Shown here in pieces: positions 43,635-52,603 of a DNA stretch of 64,000 bases. The position numbers and the translations under genes were made by a program. Numbering within the stretch: the stretch's first letter is position 1; every line of letters begins with the position of its first letter. The notes below the pieces were generated by a model that ran no database searches, was not told the DNA's origin, and worked only from the letters and a program-made list of their open reading frames with translations. This DNA is from Consotaella aegiceratis (GTDB taxonomy: Bacteria; Pseudomonadota; Alphaproteobacteria; Rhizobiales; Rhizobiaceae), in assembly GCF_036541425.1 (NCBI RefSeq), contig NZ_JAZHFT010000004.1, positions 124,001 to 188,000 on the forward strand, written 5' to 3'.

Positions 43635-44317
43635 TGTTCAAGCGACCGGCCACCCACTACGGCAAGACGCCGGACCCCGAGACACCCTACCAAAAGGCGG
43701 CCCAGGTCTGGGACGAGCGCATCGGCTCGGCTCGTGTCCAGGCCAAAAACTGGCGGCTGATGGCCTTCGGCTGCCTGATCCTCACCGCCGGCTTTGCCTC
43801 CGCTCTCGTCTGGCAGTCGGCCCGCGGCACCGTCGTGCCCTGGGTGGTCCAGGTCGACAAGCTCGGCGAAGCACAAACCGTGGCGCCGGCCACCGCCGAC
43901 TATCGCCCGACCGATCCGCAGATCGCCTTCCACCTCGCCCGCTTCATCGAGAATGTTCGCTCGATTCCCGCCGATCCGGTGGTGCTGCGCCAGAAATGGC
44001 TGCGGGCTTACGACTTCACCGCCGCCAGCGGCGCGCAGGCTCTCAACGACTACGCCCGCGCCAACGATCCTTTCGCCAAAGTCGGCAAGGAACAGGTCGC
44101 CGTCGATGTCTCCAGCGTCATCAGGGCTTCGCCCGACTCGTTCCGTATCGCCTGGAGCGAGCGGCACTACCAGGACGGCGCTCTCGCCGAGACCTCACGC
44201 TGGACCGCCATCGTCACGGTCGCCATCCGGCCGCCGCACGAGGCTGAACGTCTGCGCAAGAACCCCCTCGGCATCTTCGTCACCGCCATCAACTGGTCGA
44301 AGGAGCTCGGGCAATGA
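43634..44317 (+). CDS. trbF: TrbF, VirB8-like protein
   Basis: 227 residues. A single membrane segment (LMAFGCLILTAGFASALVW) is followed by a periplasmic VirB8-like domain (VVPWVVQVDKLGEAQTV). Inner-membrane scaffold of the channel. Overlaps trbG by 4 bases. Confidence 0.9.
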   Translation: MFKRPATHYGKTPDPETPYQKAAQVWDERIGSARVQAKNWRLMAFGCLILTAGFASALVWQSARGTVVPWVVQVDKLGEAQTVAPATADYRPTDPQIAFHLARFIENVRSIPADPVVLRQKWLRAYDFTAASGAQALNDYARANDPFAKVGKEQVAVDVSSVIRASPDSFRIAWSERHYQDGALAETSRWTAIVTVAIRPPHEAERLRKNPLGIFVTAINWSKELGQ

Positions 44318-45297
44318 GGGGCGACGGCTGGAAGCGAACATTCGTGTCTCACGCTGGTTTCGCGGCGCTGCTGCTGTCTGCCTCAGCGCTTGCCGGCTGC
44401 GCCACGGCACAGAAGCCGCCGGCGATCAGCTATGACGACGACGCGCCGCCGCCGCCGGCACCGCCCGTTGCCGCGGACAAAACACCGAAGCCGCTGCACG
44501 TGCCGCCGACTTGGACACCGAGCCATGGCGGGGCCAGCGACGCCAAGGAGCCGACCGCGCGGGTGGAGCTTGCCAATGCCGCCGCCCGTGTCGAACCGCG
44601 CCGCGGCGGCTACTACAACGCCATCCAGATCTATCCCTTTAGCGAGGGCGCGCTCTACCAGGTCTATGCCGCGCCCGGCGAGATCACCGACATCGCGCTC
44701 GAGCCCGGCGAGACGCTTGCCGGCTCCGGTCCGATTGCTGCCGGCGACACCGCCCGCTGGATCATCGGCGACACGACAAGCGGCAGCGGCGAAAGCGAGC
44801 AAACTCATGTGCTGGTGAAGCCGACGCGGCCGGAGATTGCCACCAATCTCGTCATCAACACCGATCGGCGCACCTATCTGATCGAGCTCACCTCGCGCGA
44901 TAAGCCGTATATGCCCGCCGTCGCCTGGGCCTATCCGCGGGTCGTGGCAAAGCAGGCAGCAACGGCACCAGCAACGCCCGTCCTGCCGGTGATGGCAATG
45001 CGGCGCTATCGCTATGCGCTCTCCGGCGACAGCCCGCCCTGGCGGCCCGTCACTGTCTATGACGACGGACGGCGGGTCTATGTTGAGTTCCCGCGTGGCA
45101 TCGTCCAGGGCGAGATGCCGCCGCTCTTCGTCATCGGGTCCGACGGCGAGCCGCAGCTCGCCAACACCCGCGTCTTCGGCACCATCCTCATCGTCGATCG
45201 CCTGTTCGGCGCTGCCGAGCTGCGCCTCGGCGGCAAGCACCAGCAAACCGTCCGCATTCTCCGGGTCGATGGCGCGAGAAGCGGGAGCCGAGTCTGA
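44314..45297 (+). CDS. trbG: TrbG, VirB9-like lipoprotein
   Basis: 327 residues. Lipoprotein signal with Cys29 (LAGCATAQ). The VirB9-like core from about residue 110 includes YQVYAAPGEITDIALEPGE and the C-terminal HQQTVRILRVDG-type block. Part of the outer-membrane core complex. TrbI starts on its stop codon (TGATG). Confidence 0.9.
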   Translation: MRGDGWKRTFVSHAGFAALLLSASALAGCATAQKPPAISYDDDAPPPPAPPVAADKTPKPLHVPPTWTPSHGGASDAKEPTARVELANAAARVEPRRGGYYNAIQIYPFSEGALYQVYAAPGEITDIALEPGETLAGSGPIAAGDTARWIIGDTTSGSGESEQTHVLVKPTRPEIATNLVINTDRRTYLIELTSRDKPYMPAVAWAYPRVVAKQAATAPATPVLPVMAMRRYRYALSGDSPPWRPVTVYDDGRRVYVEFPRGIVQGEMPPLFVIGSDGEPQLANTRVFGTILIVDRLFGAAELRLGGKHQQTVRILRVDGARSGSRV

Positions 45298-46448
45298 TGA
45301 GCGATCCGACCGACCGTCCTGCAGCGAACGACAGGGAGGGTTCGGCCCAGGCTTTCCGCCTGCGTCCTGCGCCGCCGCGCGTGACCCGCCTGTCGCGCAA
45401 GGTTCTCACCACCCTCGGCCTCGGCGCGGGCCTCCTCATCGGCGGCGCGCTGGTCTATGCCCTGCAGGGGCAACACCATTCGAACGCGCCGTCGGAGCTG
45501 CTGACCGCCGATCGCCAGCCGACACCGGACGGGCTGCGCAGTCTACCGTCCGATTACACGCAGGTGCCGAAGCTCGGGCCCCCGCTGCCCGGCGATCTCG
45601 GACGACCCATCGTGCGCGCCCGCGACGAGGGCAAGCCGGTGCCGGCGCCGGCCGTGCCCGGCGCGACCCGCGAGGAGCAGCGGCGCTTGCAGGAGCAGGA
45701 AGCAGCCCTCACCAGCCGCCTGTTCGTCGCCCAGCAGGCGGGCCGTGGAGCAGCAGAGAGCGACGGAGGAGCAGCGTCAGCGGCGCAAGGCACCGGCGCG
45801 CCGCTTGCTCAGGATCGGCAACTCGCCTTCGTCAACGCCCCGGCCGACCACCGCACCGTCTCGGCCGAACGCCTGGCCTCGCCCCCAAGCCCCTATGTCC
45901 TTCAGACCGGCGCCGTCATTGCCGCCGCGCTCGTCACCGGCATCCGCTCCGATCTGCCCGGCCAGATCACCGCCCAGGTGACGGAGAACGTCTTCGACAG
46001 TCCTACCGGCCGCTTCCTGCTGATCCCCCAGGGAACGCGCCTGATCGGCACCTACGACCACGGCGTCGAGTTCGGTCAGCGGCGCATTCTTCTCGTCTGG
46101 AACCGGCTGATCCTGCCGAACGGCAAGTCGATCGTGCTGGAACGCCTGCCGGGTGTCGATACCCAAGGCTATGCCGGTCTCGAAGACGACGTCGACCACC
46201 ATTGGTGGGATCTTGCCAAGGCCGCCGGTCTCTCGACCCTCCTTGGGGTTGGCGCGGAACTCGCGACCGACGACGACGATCGCCTGGTCCAGGCGATCCA
46301 GAATGGCGCTGAGGACACCGTCAACGACGCCGGTCAGGAGATCATCCGCCGAGAACTCGACGTCGCCCCGACGCTCACCGTCCGCCCCGGATTCCCCGTC
46401 CGCATCATCGTCACCCGCGACCTCGTGCTCGAGCCTTACGGCAGTTGA
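45297..46448 (+). CDS. trbI: TrbI, VirB10-like protein
   Basis: 383 residues. One membrane segment (LTTLGLGAGLLIGGALVYAL region, about residues 37-56), a proline-rich linker, then the VirB10/TrbI domain from about 185 (VLQTGAVIAAALVTGIRSD, RFLLIPQGTRLIGTYDHGV). It is the last preserved trb gene. The first inverted repeat of a Tn3-family transposon begins two bases after its stop, so the gene that usually follows (DUF2274) is gone. Confidence 0.9.
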   Translation: MSDPTDRPAANDREGSAQAFRLRPAPPRVTRLSRKVLTTLGLGAGLLIGGALVYALQGQHHSNAPSELLTADRQPTPDGLRSLPSDYTQVPKLGPPLPGDLGRPIVRARDEGKPVPAPAVPGATREEQRRLQEQEAALTSRLFVAQQAGRGAAESDGGAASAAQGTGAPLAQDRQLAFVNAPADHRTVSAERLASPPSPYVLQTGAVIAAALVTGIRSDLPGQITAQVTENVFDSPTGRFLLIPQGTRLIGTYDHGVEFGQRRILLVWNRLILPNGKSIVLERLPGVDTQGYAGLEDDVDHHWWDLAKAAGLSTLLGVGAELATDDDDRLVQAIQNGAEDTVNDAGQEIIRRELDVAPTLTVRPGFPVRIIVTRDLVLEPYGS

Positions 46449-46449
46449 T

Positions 46450-46487
46450 GGGGTCGTTTGCGGGAGGGGGCGGAATCCTACGCTAAG
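46450..46487 (+). repeat. left inverted repeat of transposon A
   Basis: 38 bp, identical to the inverse of 50676-50713. The stop codon of the passenger kinase-like gene lies inside it. Confidence 0.95.
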
Positions 46488-47046
46488 CTCGAGAGCTGAA
46501 CAGGACGCGCTCAGCAGCATCAATTCCGGCGGAGAAGTCGGCGCCGGTATCTACGAATGGGATGCCGAGAGCTTCACAATCGAAGCGCAACAGTCGGCTG
46601 AGGTCCCGGCTGACGCCGATATATCGACGAACGTTGTCGGGCCCGGTTCGATGAAGCCAGTCGTTCGGGAGCCCGGTATGGCGTGCGACTTCCAGCGCTT
46701 TGGCTTCGATCGTTATATCGGGATAACCGAGGAAGCAGGCTCTCACCGGCTGGTCACTCTCCTGGATGAACCGAGCCACAGTCTGCGGACGAAGATTGAC
46801 GCCCTCGACGAGGTAATCGCGGCCATCGAAGATAAGATGGTCGAGAATGGGTTCGACGATCGGCCAGATCTGATCGGCAGTGCCAAGATCGGCGGCCTCA
46901 GGGTCCACAGCGAGCGTCGGCGCTCCGAGATGGAGGCCCATCTTCAAGGCGTCCAATGGGAACCAGGGAATGCCATGTTGAGCGCGCATGCGCTCGGCCA
47001 GCATCGACTTGCCGCTCCGGCTACATCCTCCAACAACATAAAGCAT
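46483..47046 (-). CDS. P-loop NTPase passenger (kinase-like)
   Basis: 187 residues. Walker A GGCSRSGKS is at residues 6-14 and the fold resembles small-molecule kinases or zeta-type NTPases (IPWFPLDALKMGL, then DYLVEGVNL). Function unknown; an AAA/adenylylate-kinase-like enzyme or a toxin cannot be told apart here. It starts two bases after the recombinase stop, on the same strand, and its stop codon falls within the left inverted repeat. It therefore fills the element to its edge and is a true passenger. Confidence 0.7.
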   Translation of the reverse strand: MLYVVGGCSRSGKSMLAERMRAQHGIPWFPLDALKMGLHLGAPTLAVDPEAADLGTADQIWPIVEPILDHLIFDGRDYLVEGVNLRPQTVARFIQESDQPVRACFLGYPDITIEAKALEVARHTGLPNDWLHRTGPDNVRRYIGVSRDLSRLLRFDCEALGIPFVDTGADFSAGIDAAERVLFSSRA

Positions 47047-47048
47047 CT

Positions 47049-47669
47049 CTATCTCGCCTGAATGCTCAGAACCCGCTCCCCGTAATCCCTGAGTTCGCCC
47101 TTGGGTCCGACGTAACGGTAGAGGGTGACGCGCTCGATCCCGAGTTCCTTGCACAGATCGGAAACGGAAGTGTCGCGCTGCGCCATGGCGGCCTGAGCAA
47201 GACGCACCTGTGCTTTGGTCAGGGCGAATTTCCGGCCGCCTTTGCGACCGCGCGCTCTTGCAGCGGCGAGACCGGCCATGGTCCGCTCCCGGATCAGGTC
47301 TCGTTCGAACTCGGCCAGGGTAGCGAAAATGCCGAACATCATGCGGCCGGATGCGGTCGTGGTGTCGATCTGAGCGCCCTTTCCGGTCAGCACACGCAGG
47401 CCGACGTTTCGATCCGACAGATCCTTCACTGTGTTGACCAAGTGGGCAAGTGAGCGCCCTAGGCGGTCGAGCTTCCAGACCACCAGCACGTCGCCGTCCC
47501 GCAGGGATTTCAGGCAGGCGGCAAGACCGGGGCGATCGTCACGACTTCCGGAAGCGCGATCCTCATAGATGTTGTCCTGTTCGACGCCGGCGGCGCGCAG
47601 GGCGTCGTGCTGCAGGTAGAGGGACTGGGAGCCATCGGCTTTGGAGACACGGGCATATCCGATCAGCAT
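47049..47669 (-). CDS. tnpR: serine recombinase (resolvase) of transposon A
   Basis: 206 residues. Catalytic Ser9 in MLIGYARVSK. The resolvase blocks follow: VWKLDRLGRSLAHLV, FGIFATLAEFERDLIRERT, GRKGGRKF, and a helix-turn-helix near the end (SVSDLCKELGIERVTLYRY). It resolves cointegrates at a res site in the divergent gap before the transposase. The start at 47669 is chosen because the family begins there. Confidence 0.9.
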   Translation of the reverse strand: MLIGYARVSKADGSQSLYLQHDALRAAGVEQDNIYEDRASGSRDDRPGLAACLKSLRDGDVLVVWKLDRLGRSLAHLVNTVKDLSDRNVGLRVLTGKGAQIDTTTASGRMMFGIFATLAEFERDLIRERTMAGLAAARARGRKGGRKFALTKAQVRLAQAAMAQRDTSVSDLCKELGIERVTLYRYVGPKGELRDYGERVLSIQAR

Positions 47670-47794
47670 GTTTCTTAAACGTTGGTTTGAAGCGGCGCGC
47701 TGGCCGCGAATGATTTGTTCGCTGGAAATGTATCTCAACCAGCTTCACAAACAAAGCGTCTTGAACATCGTCGGATTTTGAAAAAGGAACATGA
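47670..47794. other. divergent promoter and probable res site of transposon A
   Basis: 125 bp between recombinase and transposase. AT-rich, with the palindrome GTTTCTTAAAC and further short dyads, as expected of resolvase binding sites. Assignment rests on position. Confidence 0.5.
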
Positions 47795-50680
47795 ATGCCG
47801 CGTCGCGTCACGCTAACCGATCGACAGAAGGACGCGCTGCTGCGCCTGCCGATCTCCCAGACGGACTTGTTGAGGCACTACACGCTGAGCGATGAAGACC
47901 TCGGCCATATCGGGCAGCGTCGGCGCGCTCACAACAGGTTCGGCTTCGCTCTGCAATTGTGCGTCCTGCGCTATCCCGGCCGGGTGCTGGCTCCTGGCGA
48001 ACTGATCCCGGCGGAAGTCGTCGAATTCATCGGGGCGCAAATCGGCCTGCGTGCCGACGATCTGGTTGAGTATGCCGCCCGCGAGGAGACGCGCCACGAG
48101 CATCTTGCCGAGTTGCGGGCGATCTACGGATTCCGCACCTTCTCCGGACGTGGCGCGCGTGAGCTGAAGGATTGGCTGTTCCGGGAAGCCGAGATGGCGG
48201 TGTCGAACGAAGATATCGCCCGTCGCTTCGTGGCGGAGTGCCGACGCACCCGCACGGTTCTCCCTGCAACATCGACGATCGAGCGGCTTTGCGCCACGGC
48301 CCTGGTCGACGCCGAGCGGCGGATCGAGACGAGGATCGCCAGTCGGCTGTCCATGCCCAGCCGGGAACAGTTGCTGGCATTGCTCGAGGACACAGCCGAC
48401 GATCGGGTGACCCGCTTCGTGTGGTTGCGGCAGTTCGAGCCGGGGTCGAACTCTTCTTCTGCCAACCGGCTACTCGACCGGCTCGAATACCTGCAACGTG
48501 TTGATCTCCGCGAGGATCTGCTGGCCGGTGTTCCCCCTCATCGCGTGACGCGTCTGCGCAGGCAAGGCGAACGGTACTATGCCGATGGCATGCGTGATCT
48601 CTCGGAGGACAGGCGGCTTGCGATTCTGGCCGTTTGCGCGTCGGAATGGCAAGCGATGCTCGTCGACGCCGTGGTTGAAACCCATGACCGGATTGTCGGC
48701 AGGCTCTACCGGGCGTCCGAGCGCATTTGCCAGGCGAAGATCGCCGACGAAGCGAGTGCGGTGCGCGACACACTGAAATCCTTCGCTGAAATTTGCGGAG
48801 CCCTGGTCGATGCACAGGACGACGGCCAGCCGCTGGACGACGTCATTGCGCGCGGATCGGGTTGGGACGGTTTCAAAACTCTTGTTGCAATGGCAAGCAG
48901 GCTGACCGCCACCATGGCGGACGATCCGCTCAATCATGTACTCGACGGCTATCATCGTTTCCGCCGATACGCTCCGCGCATGTTGCGCCTGCTCGATCTG
49001 CGGGCCGCGCCTGTCGCGATTCCGCTTCTCGAAGCGGTGACGGCCTTGCGCACCGGTTTGAACGATGCCGCGCAGACCGGCTTCCTGCGGCCGAGCTCGA
49101 AATGGCATCGCCATCTTCGAGCCCAGGCGGCTGGTGACGCCCGCCTATGGGAGATCGCGGTGCTGTTCCATCTGCGCGATGCGTTCCGCTCCGGCGATAT
49201 CTGGCTGGCCAGATCCCGGCGTTATGGTGATCTGAAACACGCACTCGTCCCAGCGCAGGCTGTCGCGGAAAGCGGTCGTCTCGCTGTGCCATTGCGGTCG
49301 GAAGAATGGCTGGCAGATCGGCAATCTCGCCTCAATATCCGGCTGCGCGAGCTGGGGCGCGCAGCGCGCACGGGCACGATTCCCGGCGGTTCGATCGAAA
49401 ACGGCGTTCTGCATATCGAGAAGCTCGAAGCCGCCGCGCCGACGGGCGCCGAAGATCTGGTGCTCGATCTCTACAAGCAGATCCCGCCCACGCGGATCAC
49501 CGACCTCCTGCTGGAGGTGGATGCAGTGACCGGCTTCACCGAAGCGTTCACGCATCTGCGCACCGGAGCGCCCTGCGCCGACCGGATCGGGCTGATGAAC
49601 GTCATCCTTGCCGAGGGGGTCAACCTCGGTCTGCGCAAGATGGCCGGCGCGACGAACACCCACACCTTCTGGGAGTTGATCCGCATTGGACGATGGCATG
49701 TCGAAGGCGAAGCCTACGACCGGGCGTTGGCCGTGGTGGTCGAGGCGCAGGCGGCGTTACCCATGGCCAGGTTCTGGGGCATGGGCACCTCGGCTTCGAG
49801 CGACGGCCAGTTCTTCGCCGCGACAGAGCAAGGCGAAGCCATGAATCTGGTCAACGCAAAATACGGCAATTCCCCTGGCCTAAAAGCCTATAGCCACGTC
49901 TCGGACCAATACGCGCCGTTCGCGACTCAGATAATCCCTGCAACGGCAAGCGAAGCCCCCTACATCCTCGACGGCCTGCTCATGAACGACGCCGGTCGCC
50001 ATATCCGCGAGCAGTTCGCCGACACGGGCGGCTTCACCGATCACGTCTTCGCTGCGTGCGCCATTCTCGGCTACCGGTTCGCCCCTCGTATCCGAGATTT
50101 GCCGTCCAAGCGGCTCTATGCGTTCAATCCTTCGGCAGCGCCGGCGCACTTGAGAGCCTTGATCGGCGGAAAGATCAACCAGGCCATGATCGAGCGCAAC
50201 TGGCCCGATATCCTGCGCATCGCCGCTACCATTGCAGCCGGAAGCATCGCGCCCAGCCAGATTCTGCGCAAGCTCGCCTCGTATCCGCGGCAGAACGAAC
50301 TGGCCACGGCTTTGCGCGAGGTCGGCCGCGTCGAACGAACCCTGTTCATGATCGACTGGATTCTGGATGCCGAACTGCAACACCGTGCCCAGATCGGGCT
50401 CAACAAGGGCGAAGCGCATCATGCACTGAAGCGGGCAATCAGCTTCCATCGCCGGGGTGAAATCCGCGACCGGTCCGCCGAAGGCCAACATTACCGGATC
50501 GCCGGCATGAACCTGCTCGCCGCGATCATCATCTTCTGGAACACCATGAAGCTCGGCGAGGTCGTTGCCAGTCAGAAACGTGAGGGGAAGCTGCTATCGC
50601 CCGATCTCCTGGCCCACGTCTCTCCCCTCGGATGGGAGCACATCAATCTCACCGGAGAATATCGGTGGCCAAAGCCTTAG
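47795..50680 (+). CDS. tnpA: Tn3-family transposase A
   Basis: 961 residues. The N-terminal DUF4158 region (LTDRQKDALLRLP, then HYTLSDEDLGHIGQRRRAHN) is followed by the catalytic DDE part. Acidic residues lie in SSDGQFFAATEQGEA, FTDHVFAACAILGYRF and the Glu of LNKGEAHHALKRAI. Ends at YRWPKP, with its stop codon within the right inverted repeat, as is usual. Full length for the family, so transposition should be possible. Confidence 0.95.
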   Translation: MPRRVTLTDRQKDALLRLPISQTDLLRHYTLSDEDLGHIGQRRRAHNRFGFALQLCVLRYPGRVLAPGELIPAEVVEFIGAQIGLRADDLVEYAAREETRHEHLAELRAIYGFRTFSGRGARELKDWLFREAEMAVSNEDIARRFVAECRRTRTVLPATSTIERLCATALVDAERRIETRIASRLSMPSREQLLALLEDTADDRVTRFVWLRQFEPGSNSSSANRLLDRLEYLQRVDLREDLLAGVPPHRVTRLRRQGERYYADGMRDLSEDRRLAILAVCASEWQAMLVDAVVETHDRIVGRLYRASERICQAKIADEASAVRDTLKSFAEICGALVDAQDDGQPLDDVIARGSGWDGFKTLVAMASRLTATMADDPLNHVLDGYHRFRRYAPRMLRLLDLRAAPVAIPLLEAVTALRTGLNDAAQTGFLRPSSKWHRHLRAQAAGDARLWEIAVLFHLRDAFRSGDIWLARSRRYGDLKHALVPAQAVAESGRLAVPLRSEEWLADRQSRLNIRLRELGRAARTGTIPGGSIENGVLHIEKLEAAAPTGAEDLVLDLYKQIPPTRITDLLLEVDAVTGFTEAFTHLRTGAPCADRIGLMNVILAEGVNLGLRKMAGATNTHTFWELIRIGRWHVEGEAYDRALAVVVEAQAALPMARFWGMGTSASSDGQFFAATEQGEAMNLVNAKYGNSPGLKAYSHVSDQYAPFATQIIPATASEAPYILDGLLMNDAGRHIREQFADTGGFTDHVFAACAILGYRFAPRIRDLPSKRLYAFNPSAAPAHLRALIGGKINQAMIERNWPDILRIAATIAAGSIAPSQILRKLASYPRQNELATALREVGRVERTLFMIDWILDAELQHRAQIGLNKGEAHHALKRAISFHRRGEIRDRSAEGQHYRIAGMNLLAAIIIFWNTMKLGEVVASQKREGKLLSPDLLAHVSPLGWEHINLTGEYRWPKP

Positions 50681-50713
50681 CGTAGGATTCCGCCCCCTCC
50701 CGCAAACGACCCC
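50676..50713 (-). repeat. right inverted repeat of transposon A
   Basis: 38 bp, perfect inverse of 46450-46487. Overlaps the end of the transposase gene. Confidence 0.95.
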
Positions 50714-50913
50714 ATCTCGCCCGCTTCGGTCGCCCGTAACCTGCCGTTCGAATCCTTTTCGAACAGCCTGGACTTAAGGGTGCTCTCGAGCGAGGTCAGC
50801 CGACGAGCAATCGTCGTTGGATCGACCTTGAGCGCCCGCCCTGCTGCCGCATACGACCCCTCGCGCGCAACGGCGAGGAGAAAGCGTAAGGCCCCCCAAT
50901 CAGTAGCCTGCAT
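50714..50913 (-). pseudogene. LysR-family gene, N-terminal fragment
   Basis: About 67 codons from MQATDWG encode the LysR helix-turn-helix (FLLAVAREGSYAAAGRALK, then DPTTIARRLTSLESTLK, ATEAGE). The frame then runs into transposon A. The effector domain is missing: the DNA on the other side of the transposon is trbI. Hence the rest was deleted, not just displaced. Confidence 0.75.
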
Positions 50914-51418
50914 TTTTGCAGTCTCTCTCAGCAGATTTACGACTAAAGCCTGCGAAAATACAACACTATGATCCTCTGCGTCCATCCAGAGGAGGCGATT
51001 TTCATGCTTTTCGCGGTGCTATTCGAGGACAATGACGATAAGGCAGATCGCCGCCGCCGTTTCGACTATCGTATCTCGCACGACCTCCCTCCGCCGCGGC
51101 AAGCGAGAAACTCGCGGGTCAGATCCGGCCGATTTTCGATTTACAGCAGACGGCAAGCGACTAAGTTGACAGGAGCTCAGTGAGGAGACATCCGCCATCG
51201 AGAACTCCACTATCCGTGATTCGTCCCGTCCGACGCCCAAGCGGGCGCTGCTTTTCGAGCTTTTCAGGCGGGCGGCGGCGCTCGCGCTCTTCGTCGCGGC
51301 TGCCCTCTGTCTCCATGTCGGCGCATGGGCCGCCGGGCTTGCGGCCTTCGTCGTCGGCATCGCCGTCTATGCTCTCCTGCCGCGGCCGCGCCGGCCGGCG
51401 GGAGCGGTCCACAACCGA

Positions 51419-52039
51419 ATGCTGGGGGCGGTGATCCTCCCCGATCTCTTCGGCTTCGCGCTGACGACCTTCTACTTCGTCCTGTTCATCCTCCTCGCCA
51501 GCCAGGCCGCTGCCGACTCGTTGCAGAGTTCCAGGCTGTCGGTCCTGGCGCCCGGCTCCCTTTTCCTGCCGGCCGCGCTCCGTTTCGTGCCGGCCGGGCT
51601 CGTCACCGCCGCTCTTCTCGTCCTCGCGGCGCGCGCTCAATGTTTCTGGCTGACACTGAATGAGGAGACGCTCGCCCTCGCCACGCCCTCCGGCTTCATC
51701 CGTCTCGGCTTTTGCGAGATCGCCGCAGCTCGGCTGGAGCCACGGCAGCCGCCGATCTGGCTGGTGTTGCTCTTCGTTTTCTTCGCCGGCATCATCGGCA
51801 TGGCCATCGCCTTCTTCTACGGCACACGGGCAAGCCATGCGATGGTGATGGAAACGCGAAGGGGCGATACCGTTCGCTTGGCCGCCGATGCCTTTCGCCC
51901 CGGCGTGAAGGCGCTCGCCGGGGCTCTTGCCGGCGCCGGCGTGCCGATCGACTCCGCGCTTGCCCGCGCCGGCGGCGCAGCTGTCCCGCGCGGGGGCAGC
52001 GCCACCAGTGAAGGCGAACCTTCGACGCCGGCCGGTTAG
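51419..52039 (+). CDS. membrane protein of unknown family, start uncertain
   Basis: 206 residues from the ATG at 51419, with three hydrophobic segments (LFGFALTTFYFVLFILLA, VPAGLVTAALLVLAARA, IWLVLLFVFFAGIIGMAIAFF). The same frame is open back to 51170 and there encodes a further basic-hydrophobic segment (RAAALALFVAAALCLHVGAW) that looks genuine, yet no ATG, GTG or TTG opens it. The true 5' end may have been lost. The 3' end abuts an IS5 remnant. Nothing in the sequence identifies a function. Confidence 0.5.
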   Translation: MLGAVILPDLFGFALTTFYFVLFILLASQAAADSLQSSRLSVLAPGSLFLPAALRFVPAGLVTAALLVLAARAQCFWLTLNEETLALATPSGFIRLGFCEIAAARLEPRQPPIWLVLLFVFFAGIIGMAIAFFYGTRASHAMVMETRRGDTVRLAADAFRPGVKALAGALAGAGVPIDSALARAGGAAVPRGGSATSEGEPSTPAG

Positions 52040-52313
52040 ACCCCGGCGATTTTCACCGAAGAGCGAGAGAGCGGCGCCGAGGTGAATGAAGGCTTGGAAG
52101 CCTCCGTCGGTTTGGTCGTATCTGGTGACGAGACCCCTGCACTGTTTGAGGGTGCAGTGGAAATTTTCCACCAGATGGCGCCAGCGGTAGCGGGCGAAGT
52201 CGCAAAGGACGGAGGTCTTGCGGTTGGCTTTGGCCCGGATGACGACGGTGGTGTCGCGGCTCGTGAGACGGTCATGCAGGCGGTTGTTGTCGAAGCCCTT
52301 CTCGGCGGGAAGC
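52040..52313 (-). pseudogene. IS5-family transposase remnant
   Basis: Translating the minus strand gives KGFDNNRLHDRLTSRDTT, then RYRWRHLVENFHCTLKQCRG, then LVTRYDQTDGGFQAFIHLG. This is the C-terminal DDE part of an IS5/IS427-type transposase (the Glu of VENF is the catalytic one). Both the N-terminal part and the normal end are missing and no terminal repeats are seen. Confidence 0.75.
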
Positions 52314-52320
52314 GCTCCAT

Positions 52321-52467
52321 CTCGACGCCCTCGATCAGCGCCCCGCCGACCCGCCGCGCGCGCTCCAGGAGAGCGAAGCGGCGGGTGCGTTTTCGGGCCT
52401 CGCCATGGGCCTCAACGCTATTCTAACGGCGATCATCCTGCCGCTGATCTGGTCGCTGGTGTTCTGA
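52321..52467 (+). pseudogene. lrgB/cidB-like gene, C-terminal fragment
   Basis: The frame ending at TGA 52465-52467 reads ALQESEAAGAFSGLAMGLNA, then ILTAIILPLIWSLVF. This resembles the conserved C-terminal helices of LrgB/YohK-type membrane proteins. The rest of the gene is absent; an IS5 fragment lies to the left. Confidence 0.55.
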
Positions 52468-52494
52468 CCGCCGGAGGCACCGACTGGTCCTACC

Positions 52495-52550
52495 TCAAGC
52501 CGGCTTGCGGCCCCAGGCGCCGAACATCACGTCGCCCACATAGGCCAGCG
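52495..52550 (-). pseudogene. 3' tail of an unidentified gene cut by transposon B
   Basis: Minus-strand frame reading LAYVGDVMFGAWGRKPA then stop. It runs straight into the left end of transposon B. The matching 5' part is not on the other side of the element. Confidence 0.35.
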
Positions 52551-52581
52551 TGCATTATCGGGACACAGATTCACGGTAGGG
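52551..52581 (+). repeat. left inverted repeat of transposon B
   Basis: 31 bases matching the inverse of 56735-56765 at 29 positions. Confidence 0.75.
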
Positions 52582-52603
52582 CGCTTCCGTGCAGTGTCTG
52601 AGC

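Larger units (their letters stand above)
46450..50713 (+). mobile_element. Tn3-family transposon A with perfect 38-bp ends
   Basis: A 4264-bp unit. Its two ends (46450-46487 and 50676-50713) are identical 38-bp inverted repeats beginning GGGGTC and ending TACGCTAAG, the canonical Tn3-family form. It encodes a 961-residue transposase, a divergent serine recombinase and one passenger gene. The 5-bp flanks (TTGAT and ATCTC) differ, so there is no target duplication. The left neighbour is trbI and the right one the start of a LysR gene, so sequence next to the element was lost. Confidence 0.9.

Noticed and set aside
52082..52426. Plus-strand 114-codon frame across the IS5 remnant as a gene
   Set aside because: The minus strand gives clear transposase sequence; the plus frame is its shadow running into the lrgB-like fragment.
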